Origin: an uncultured Eubacterium sp.
GTDB taxonomy: Bacteria; Bacillota; Clostridia; Peptostreptococcales; Anaerovoracaceae
DNA length: 5,445 nucleotides
Assembly: GCA_905193765.1 (NCBI GenBank)
Contig: CAJJPZ010000146.1
Location: forward strand, 1-5,445
Reading direction: 5' to 3'
The notes beneath the pieces were generated by a model. It was not told where the DNA came from and made no database searches. It was given only the letters and a program-made list of their open reading frames with translations. Each line of letters begins with the position of its first letter. Position 1 is the first letter of the stretch. This document shows positions 1 through 4,677 of the stretch, one piece after another. The position numbers were made by a program, and so were the translations under genes.

Positions 1-649
1 TAACTGCAGCTCTTGTAGCGTCAGCGTTACCATATTCAACGTGCTGTACCTGCTGGATCATTGGGATATAGTCTTCTCTGTAAGCGCCTTTACCACCCAT
101 TGAGATAGCTCCCATTGATTTACCGTGGAATGCACCAACAGTTGAGATGTACCATCTTCCGCCTGTTGCCAGTCTAGCGAGCTTCAGAGCCATTTCTACA
201 GCCTCAGCTCCGCCGTTTGTGAAGAATGAGTACTGCAGATCTCCAGGAGTGATCATAGCCAGCAGTTTGCAGAGGTAACCTCTGAGCGGGTCAACCAGTT
301 CCTGTGAATGTAAAGCGAATCTGTCTAACTGCTTCATAACAGTCTTCTTGATCTGCTCATTTCCGTGTCCGCAAGCGAAGATACCGAATCCGCCTAAGCA
401 GTCGATGAATTCAACGCCGTGAACGTCTTTGAATACTTCGCCTTCATCTGACCATTCTACGAAAGCTGAATCAGTTGATACTGACTTTCTGTATTCTAAC
501 CATCCAGGGTTGTAGTTGTTGTTGAAGTTTTCGATCGATTCTTTAACGATCTGATCTTTATCTGCATCTGTAAGTGCATCTTTTTCGATCCATTCTACAA
601 CTTTCTTCGCTTCTTCTAAAGCCGCCTTCTTGTTCATTTCGTTAGCCAT
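1..649 (-). CDS. patA: Putrescine aminotransferase, N-terminal part (3' end outside window)
   Basis: Class III pyridoxal-phosphate aminotransferase, expected to move the amino group of putrescine (perhaps cadaverine) to 2-oxoglutarate in the cytoplasm, giving 4-aminobutanal, which cyclises to 1-pyrroline. Seen: 216 codons from an ATG at 649 with a strong ribosome binding site. Stretches that I recall as matching E. coli PatA (YgjG) are NPGWLEYRKS (residues 47-56), CLGGFGIF followed by GHGN (84-97), HSQELVDPLRG (114-124), SFFTNGGAEAVEMALKLA (141-158, cofactor phosphate-binding region) and GAFHGKSMG (172-180). The catalytic lysine lies beyond the window edge. All arginine codons are AGA, a strong bias absent from the next gene and suggesting high expression. 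The N-terminal extension before the conserved core, as in YgjG, favours PatA over ornithine or acetylornithine aminotransferase. Substrate is inferred from family resemblance. Confidence 0.88.
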   Translation of the reverse strand, partial: MANEMNKKAALEEAKKVVEWIEKDALTDADKDQIVKESIENFNNNYNPGWLEYRKSVSTDSAFVEWSDEGEVFKDVHGVEFIDCLGGFGIFACGHGNEQIKKTVMKQLDRFALHSQELVDPLRGYLCKLLAMITPGDLQYSFFTNGGAEAVEMALKLARLATGGRWYISTVGAFHGKSMGAISMGGKGAYREDYIPMIQQVQHVEYGNADATRAAV

Positions 650-655
650 TATATG

Positions 656-664
656 ACCTCCCTT
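656..664 (-). promoter_or_regulatory. Ribosome binding site of patA
   Basis: On the minus strand the sequence reads AAGGGAGGT, ending seven bases before the ATG at 649. This near-perfect Shine-Dalgarno sequence fixes the patA start. Confidence 0.85.
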
Positions 665-834
665 AAAATTCTTTGTTCACCACTTCCGACAGACAGGAAA
701 GCGTTCCGGTTCAGCAATGTGTTATGTACTTGATTCCTTAAATCACATCCCCGAAATCCTTCCGATCCGACATCCGGTTTTTAACAACCTGAATGTCCTA
801 AGTGGCAATCGGTATAACTTCTGCCCATTATATA

Positions 835-851
835 TACAATTTGTGTGCCAA
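835..851 (-). promoter_or_regulatory. Candidate sigma-54 (-24/-12) promoter of patA
   Basis: The minus strand reads TTGGCACACAAATTGTA. Against the sigma-54 consensus TGGCACG-N4-TTGCW it matches TGGCAC, the exact spacing and the TTG; the mismatches are A for the last G of the -24 box and T for the C of the -12 GC pair. A start near 824 would give a leader of about 175 bases. E. coli patA is known to be sigma-54 dependent, so the location is meaningful. A perfect TATAAT (832-827, minus strand) overlaps this site, but no -35 box worth the name lies 16-18 bases upstream of it, so a sigma-70 promoter is the weaker alternative. Confidence 0.5.
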
Positions 852-1027
852 CATAATGACTTTTGTGCTCCCGGGAGATTGTTAAAAAATAAATTTTCTG
901 ACAAATCATTGACAATTACACGTTTGTAAAGGCTCATAATATTTTCAAAAAATATTAACAACAGTGTTTCGAAACTTGGATTCGAGGGTGGGTTTTGCTC
1001 ATTTGTCTCACTTTTGTGTCTCTTTTT

Positions 1028-1042
1028 TGAGATTGCATCTCA
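1028..1042. promoter_or_regulatory. 15-bp palindrome, candidate activator site
   Basis: TGAGATTGCATCTCA has perfect 6-base arms around TGC. TGTCTC also occurs at 1004-1009 (followed by A) and at 1017-1022, so TCTC half-sites cluster over 40 bases. The centre is about 185 bases upstream of the -24 box, within the range for sigma-54 enhancer sites. As a transcript it could fold as a weak hairpin followed by T-rich sequence on the plus strand, but no plus-strand gene ends here, and on the minus strand an A-run follows, so it is not a terminator for the radical SAM gene. The cognate regulator is unknown. Confidence 0.35.
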
Positions 1043-1092
1043 TTTTTATTACACTTTTTGAACTCATTCACGGCTATGTCAGAATTGTCAGA

Positions 1093-2253
1093 TCATATGA
1101 AGCTGCACATCATATTGTTGATCTTCACCTCGAGACTGTACGAATCTGCTGTTGTATACATTATGTGACGTATATCCTCGATATCCGCCTCAGAAAGCCT
1201 TTTCATGTCATCGGGCGATATGACCTTCGCCATACGTCTTGCCAGTCTGAACATCACGCGCTCCTCCTCGGGCATCCCCAGATATCCGTCGATGATCCCC
1301 AGCATCCTGTTGCGATCGGTATCCAGTCTGCCGCTGACCTGCTGCAGCAGATTGATGATGTGGTCGCTGACAAGTACGGTACCCTCCGTCTCAGAAGCAT
1401 CTATAAGCCTGCGGATCTCAAGGATCTTCTCGTCGTCACTGCACAGCGTGTATTTCCCTGTAAGGAAATCATCGTAAAGCTCTGTCCCCGGTTTTACCAC
1501 CGCGGTCCTTATCCTGACGAAATCCGGAGATATGCTGTTTATCACCTCAGCCATGCCTTCGGGATTCTCTGCAGTGAGATCCCTGCCGCCGATACCCGGC
1601 ATGAAATACACCGACAATTCTATACCGCCGGCCTTTATGTTCCTGCCTGCAGTTATTTCCTGCTGAGCTGTGGTGCCTTTGTTTATCAGACTGAGCACAG
1701 CGTCGGAGCCTGACTCGAACCCGGAATGTATCCTGTCAAGCCCCGCGGCTTTCAGCTCCGCGAACTCCTCCGCACTGATGCGTGAAAGATTTTCCGCACG
1801 GCCGTAGGACGTTATCCTCTTTATGCCCGGGAACGCCTGCCGCAGATATACCAGCACGTCCGTAAGCCTGCCGCTGCTCAGTGCGGTGGTATTGCCGTCC
1901 TGCAGGAACACATTCTCGCCGCCGTTGACGAGCCAGTTCGCCACCATGTAAAAGCACTGCCGTTCATCACCTTTGCTCATCATTATCTCTCTGTTGAGAC
2001 TGTCTATATCCCATCTGCCGCTGCTGTCACGGTGTCTGCGCGCTCTCTGCGCATACAGCACCATGGTGTCTATGTCCCTCCGGATGCTGTCTGCGCTGTA
2101 GGCTTTGAATTTCGTATGCCTGTATATCCTGCAGAACCTGCATTTGTTCCATGTGCACCCGTTAGTCACCTGCAGCAGCAGGCTCGTCGCTTCGCTGGGC
2201 GGTCTTATGGGACCTATCCTGAAAGTCCCTGTATGCTCTCCTGTCGGATCCAT
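1093..2253 (-). CDS. Radical SAM protein of unknown substrate
   Basis: Cytoplasmic protein of 386 residues, expected to bind a [4Fe-4S] cluster and S-adenosylmethionine and to start chemistry through a 5'-deoxyadenosyl radical. Seen: an N-terminal IGPIRPPSEATSLLLQVT segment (13-30), then cluster cysteines C33, C38 and C41 in a C-x4-C-x2-C arrangement with an aromatic residue before the last Cys. Further motifs are VFLQDGNTTAL (115-125), RITSYGRAENL (146-156), GLDRIHSGFESGSD (171-184, SAM-binding region) and FMPGIGG (217-223). The PPSEA...NGC...NKC.FC signature is what I recall from clostridial proteins often mislabelled coproporphyrinogen oxidase; the true reaction is unknown. The ATG at 2253 is chosen because GAGGTGA lies just before it; an upstream in-frame start at 2298 has no such site and would add 15 basic residues. 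No B12-binding or extra cluster domain was seen. Divergent from the FeoB-like gene. Confidence 0.85.
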   Translation of the reverse strand: MDPTGEHTGTFRIGPIRPPSEATSLLLQVTNGCTWNKCRFCRIYRHTKFKAYSADSIRRDIDTMVLYAQRARRHRDSSGRWDIDSLNREIMMSKGDERQCFYMVANWLVNGGENVFLQDGNTTALSSGRLTDVLVYLRQAFPGIKRITSYGRAENLSRISAEEFAELKAAGLDRIHSGFESGSDAVLSLINKGTTAQQEITAGRNIKAGGIELSVYFMPGIGGRDLTAENPEGMAEVINSISPDFVRIRTAVVKPGTELYDDFLTGKYTLCSDDEKILEIRRLIDASETEGTVLVSDHIINLLQQVSGRLDTDRNRMLGIIDGYLGMPEEERVMFRLARRMAKVISPDDMKRLSEADIEDIRHIMYTTADSYSLEVKINNMMCSFI

Positions 2254-2257
2254 CGTA

Positions 2258-2264
2258 TCACCTC
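2258..2264 (-). promoter_or_regulatory. Ribosome binding site of the radical SAM gene
   Basis: GAGGTGA on the minus strand, with its GAGG core seven bases from the ATG at 2253. It decides that start over the in-frame start 45 bases upstream. Confidence 0.75.
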
Positions 2265-2304
2265 GTTTTCTTCTATATGTAATAGATATTTTTCCCACAC
2301 ATAT

Positions 2305-2313
2305 ATTCTACCA
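2305..2313 (-). promoter_or_regulatory. Candidate extended -10 promoter of the radical SAM gene
   Basis: The minus strand reads TGGTAGAAT, a TGn extended -10 with five of six matches to TATAAT. The expected start is near 2298, giving a leader of about 45 bases. The -35 region (TGTCCC around 2333-2328) is poor, as is common for extended -10 promoters. Confidence 0.35.
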
Positions 2314-2381
2314 TGTATCCCGGCCCCGGGACAGTATCAAAACACCCCGTGACCATATCCGGAGCCACAGACAGAGAAAGG

Positions 2382-3740
2382 ATGTGTATAAACATAGCCA
2401 TGACACCAGTACCAGCCGCATCCCGGCACAAAACCAGAAGCCTGCGTCGCAGACGCATCGGAGCCGCATTTTCTTTCGCCGCGGTGATGTCCCACGTATT
2501 CATCATCACCTTCGGTCCGCCCGGCACATTCCTCACCCGTTCCATGGAAAATCTGACAGCGGCATGTACAGAATATTTAAGAGCCCGCATGATCAGTGCC
2601 GGTATGAACCCGCCCTTCATCAGCCTGGTGACAGACGGTGTATGTACAGGAACAGGCAGCGTGCTTTCCTTCGTTCCTGCAATATCGCTGCTGTTCCTGC
2701 AGCTGAGCATACTTGAACACAGCAGGTTCATGGATATCGCCGCCTTCGCGCTGGACGGCGTCATGAAAAAAGCCGGACTTTCCGGAGCTGCCGCAGTGCC
2801 TCTGCTGACAGGCTTCGGCTGTTCCGTACCGGCAGTGATGGCCTCCCGAAGGATCCCGGATATCCGCCAGCGCATGACCACTATAACGCTGATCCCTTTC
2901 ATGTCCTGCAGCGCTAAGCTCCCGGTATATATGATGTTCACATCTGTATTTTTCCCATCCTGCAGACTTACTGTGATCGCAGCCCTCTACCTTGCCGGTA
3001 TACTGGCATCTGTTTTTTACGTATATATAGTGGGAAAAATCCCGGATCTGCCTTTGCTGCGCCGGATCCGCCCGGGAAAAACAACAGCCTGCAGCACAGC
3101 TTCGCCATCCGGCGGTGCGACGGACAGCAGATGCATGTCATCCTGCGTGTACTGCAGACACGTGGCACATTCTCCGTCGTCATCACGACACAGACCGGAC
3201 GTCCGTCACACGATCTGTTCAGTGGCATTATCCGTACTGGCGAACACAGGTGGATTCGTGAAGAAAGCCTTTACGGTGATATTCATGGCCTCTGTCATCA
3301 TATGGTACCTGCAGAATTTCGATGCCGGTCTGCACATGACCTCTGACTTCGAAGACAGCATCCTGTGGCGTCTCGGCAGCTTCATCGCACCTGTATTCGC
3401 TCCGCTGGGATTCGGCAGTCCCGGCGCTGCAGCCTCCGTCATCGCAGGTCTCACTGCCAGAGAAGCCACAGTCAGTACCCTATCCATAATGTCATCAGCA
3501 CCGGAAGTGATCCATACACAGGATATCATGGCTCAGATGTTCACTCCGCTGTCAGCAGTTTCATTCATGGTATTCTGCCTCCTTTATACTCCATGCGCCG
3601 CCACGCTTGCAGCCATAAGAAAAGAAGCCGGCAGTTTTACCGTGCCTCTGAGACTTTGCATATCAAGGACAGTCATGGCATGGATAGTCTCTTTTATCAT
3701 CTTCTCCACAGGCAGACTGATCATGCTGATATACCGCTGA
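2382..3740 (+). CDS. FeoB-like membrane protein lacking the GTPase domain
   Basis: Membrane protein of about 452 residues that resembles the transport part of the ferrous iron transporter FeoB. Seen: a basic SLRRRR stretch, a first hydrophobic segment at about 26-44, then GFGCSVPAVMASR (144-156) and MSCSAKLPVY (174-183) of the first Gate region. GGFVKKAF (290-297) leads into a transmembrane segment. GLTAREATVSTLS (356-368) and LLYTPCAATLAAIRKEAGS with C405 belong to the second Gate and C-terminal part. Pore-type cysteines C147, C176 and C405 are kept. Missing: the whole N-terminal G domain (no P-loop, no spacer); normal FeoB has about 650-800 residues. The cytoplasmic linker (about 228-285) is longer than usual, rich in Ser, Arg and Cys, and lacks a clear LPxYR motif. 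No frame in the linker matches FeoB better, so no frameshift is evident. The start is uncertain: ATG 2382 has only GAG at proper spacing; ATG 2313 and 2400 are alternatives. It may be a GTPase-independent metal transporter or a decaying gene. Confidence 0.75.
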   Translation: MCINIAMTPVPAASRHKTRSLRRRRIGAAFSFAAVMSHVFIITFGPPGTFLTRSMENLTAACTEYLRARMISAGMNPPFISLVTDGVCTGTGSVLSFVPAISLLFLQLSILEHSRFMDIAAFALDGVMKKAGLSGAAAVPLLTGFGCSVPAVMASRRIPDIRQRMTTITLIPFMSCSAKLPVYMMFTSVFFPSCRLTVIAALYLAGILASVFYVYIVGKIPDLPLLRRIRPGKTTACSTASPSGGATDSRCMSSCVYCRHVAHSPSSSRHRPDVRHTICSVALSVLANTGGFVKKAFTVIFMASVIIWYLQNFDAGLHMTSDFEDSILWRLGSFIAPVFAPLGFGSPGAAASVIAGLTAREATVSTLSIMSSAPEVIHTQDIMAQMFTPLSAVSFMVFCLLYTPCAATLAAIRKEAGSFTVPLRLCISRTVMAWIVSFIIFSTGRLIMLIYR

Positions 3741-3900
3741 AGCCGGCGTGCATCCGGTGTACATGCTATCAGAAGGCGATGTGCCGCATATACATCGATC
3801 CATGCGGATGACAGCACTGTCTGTACCTTCAGGAGCCTCCGTGGTCTGAGTACGATATCTGGCGTCTGTGGCGTCACACTCTGTTCTCCTGTTCGCCATA

Positions 3901-3966
3901 TCAGAAAAAAATTTCATCATATATCGTTTTTTGTGGTATTCTGTCAGAAAAAAGTTTCCGTCATAT
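3901..3966 (+). repeat. Imperfect direct repeat of about 22 bp, two copies
   Basis: Copy one (3901-3922) is TCAG-A7-TTTCATCATAT; copy two (3944-3966) is TCAG-A6-G-TTTCCGTCATAT. They differ by one substitution in the A-run and by CA versus CCG before TCATAT. The copies are offset by 43 bases, about four helical turns, and the second ends exactly at the -35 box of the candidate promoter. This fits paired activator sites or an A-tract upstream element; the regulator is unknown. Confidence 0.6.
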
Positions 3967-3992
3967 GACATTTTTAACAAGATAGTTAAAAT
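3965..3992 (+). promoter_or_regulatory. Candidate sigma-70 promoter of the nuoE-nuoF operon
   Basis: ATGACA (3965-3970, five of six matches to the -35 consensus), a 16-base spacer, then TAAAAT (3987-3992, five of six matches to the -10). The start would be near 3999, giving a leader of about 170 bases. The spacer and -10 are covered by the palindrome TTTTAAC-N6-GTTAAAA (3972-3991), which would suit a repressor operator. A weaker alternative promoter with TTGACT lies near 4069-4098. Confidence 0.45.
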
Positions 3993-4052
3993 TCAGGCAA
4001 TTAATCGACTGAAAAAAGGCGCTTTTTCTAACTATCTTGCTTATTTTTTAAC
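3972..4052. repeat. Nested inverted repeats over the promoter and early leader
   Basis: Three elements overlap. First, TTTTAAC-N6-GTTAAAA (3972-3991) has perfect 7-base arms. Second, CAAGATAGTTA (3978-3988) is exactly inverted as TAACTATCTTG (4029-4039), and a small hairpin AAAAAG-GCG-CTTTTT (4013-4027) lies between them. Third, another TTTTAAC occurs at 4046-4052, 74 bases from the first. A T-rich run (4041-4049) follows the long stem, so read-through RNA from the FeoB-like gene could terminate here. The same sequences could equally be operator sites for the downstream promoter; sequence alone does not decide. Confidence 0.5.
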
Positions 4053-4154
4053 TAGCTATTCTGTTGTTGTTGACTCCGCAACACCTTTTAAAGTATCTTT
4101 ATTGTGTTAGGTTATGTACTTTATTATATCTATTTGATTTATTGTCAGGTTTTT

Positions 4155-4163
4155 AGGAAGGAG
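4155..4163 (+). promoter_or_regulatory. Ribosome binding site of the nuoE-like gene
   Basis: AGGAAGGAG, six bases before the ATG at 4170. It excludes the in-frame upstream start at 4104, whose extra 22 residues are hydrophobic and unlike the family. Confidence 0.85.
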
Positions 4164-4169
4164 TATTTT

Positions 4170-4667
4170 ATGAGTGACACATGTATGCAGTGCACGCATT
4201 CTTCAGAAAATTTTGAAAAGCTGAACGCGATAATCGCCAAGTATGAAGACACCCGCGGAGCTCTTATCCCGGTACTTCATGAGGCTCAGGAACTTTTCGG
4301 ATACCTGCCTCTCGAGGTGCAGCGTGTCATCGCGGAGAAGCTCAACATACCTCTCGCAGAGGTTTACGGTGTTGTAAGTTTCTATACCCAGTTTACTATC
4401 AATCCAAAGGGAAAATATCAGATCAACGTATGCATGGGAACAGCCTGCTATGTCAAAGGAGCCAATGAGATCCTCGACAAGTTCAGGACAAGACTTTCCA
4501 TCGATGCCGGCGAATGTACAGAGGACGGCAAATTCTCTCTTGATGCATGCAGATGTATCGGCGCATGCGGTCTTGCCCCTGTCGTTACCATCAATGACGA
4601 AGTATTTGGCAAGCTTGTTGCCGGAGATGTAGACGATATTATTGATAAATACGAAGAAATGGAATAA
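4170..4667 (+). CDS. nuoE: NuoE-like [2Fe-2S] subunit (HydC/HndA type)
   Basis: Thioredoxin-like [2Fe-2S] ferredoxin subunit of 165 residues, normal length for the NuoE family. It passes electrons within the NAD(P)-linked diaphorase module of Complex I-like enzymes, bifurcating [FeFe]-hydrogenases (HydC), NADP-reducing hydrogenase (HndA) or NAD(P)-linked formate dehydrogenase. Seen: the N-terminal helical domain with RGALIPVLHEAQELFGYLP (29-47) and EVYGVVSFYTQF (64-75), then the cluster ligands C88-x4-C93 and C129-x3-C133, all four present. Cysteines C5 and C8 form an extra CxxC at the N terminus. Its stop overlaps the ribosome binding site of the nuoF-like gene 10 bases on, so the two are translated together. 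The family is certain; which complex it serves depends on genes outside the window. Confidence 0.93.
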   Translation: MSDTCMQCTHSSENFEKLNAIIAKYEDTRGALIPVLHEAQELFGYLPLEVQRVIAEKLNIPLAEVYGVVSFYTQFTINPKGKYQINVCMGTACYVKGANEILDKFRTRLSIDAGECTEDGKFSLDACRCIGACGLAPVVTINDEVFGKLVAGDVDDIIDKYEEME

Positions 4668-4677
4668 GGAGTAAACG

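Larger units (their letters stand above)
650..1092. other. Non-coding region between the radical SAM gene and patA
   Basis: These 443 bases hold no convincing gene. Short open frames on both strands lack ribosome binding sites. Reading toward patA, the order is: the stop of the radical SAM gene (1093), a TCTCA half-site cluster with a palindrome (1004-1042), a small perfect palindrome GTTTCGAAAC (966-975), an AT-rich spacer, the sigma-54-like element, and a leader of about 175 bases. The leader has two mutually exclusive short hairpins around 687-712: a TTCC segment can pair with a GGAA on either side. No intrinsic terminator was seen for the radical SAM gene on the minus strand, so some read-through into patA is possible. 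Confidence 0.6.
3741..4169. other. Non-coding region upstream of the nuoE-like gene
   Basis: 429 bases without a convincing gene. Positions 3741-3900 are GC-rich and resemble coding DNA in composition, with small inverted repeats: CCGCAT/ATGCGG around 3783-3806, and GACAG-CA-CTGTC around 3808-3820. I found no recognisable protein in any frame. At about 3900 the composition turns sharply AT-rich. The rest holds a long direct repeat, a promoter, inverted repeats and finally the nuoE-like ribosome binding site. No standard intrinsic terminator follows the FeoB-like gene directly; the closest candidate is the stem near 4011-4049. Confidence 0.55.

Noticed and set aside
717..961. Two short overlapping open frames (plus and minus) in the patA upstream region
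   Set aside because: Neither has a ribosome binding site; the minus one needs a TTG start; both overlap the promoter and leader elements.
909..1048. Possible plus-strand small RNA: TTGACA at 909-914, CATAAT at 935-940, hairpin plus T-run at 1028-1048
   Set aside because: The -35 to -10 spacing is 20 bases and the hairpin stem is only six base pairs, so both ends are weak.
964..1713. Open frame of 249 codons on the plus strand
   Set aside because: It lies largely antisense to the radical SAM gene, has no ribosome binding site, and its product resembles nothing; the minus-strand product has clear family motifs.
2273..2941. Open frame of 222 codons on the minus strand
   Set aside because: Antisense to FeoB motifs on the plus strand and without recognisable protein features; a product of GC-rich, stop-poor DNA.
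3050..3250. Compensated frameshift inside the FeoB-like linker
   Set aside because: Translations of all three plus frames were compared; none restores a FeoB-type LPxYR linker better than the open frame, and the frame is the same on both sides.
3963..3980. Rex-type operator before the nuoE-like gene
   Set aside because: A TTAACAA half-site is present at 3974-3980 but the matching TTGTTAA half is missing at the required spacing.
3663..3980. Minus-strand open frame of 105 codons after the FeoB-like gene
   Set aside because: No ribosome binding site, unusual composition, overlap with the FeoB-like C-terminal coding region and the promoter region.
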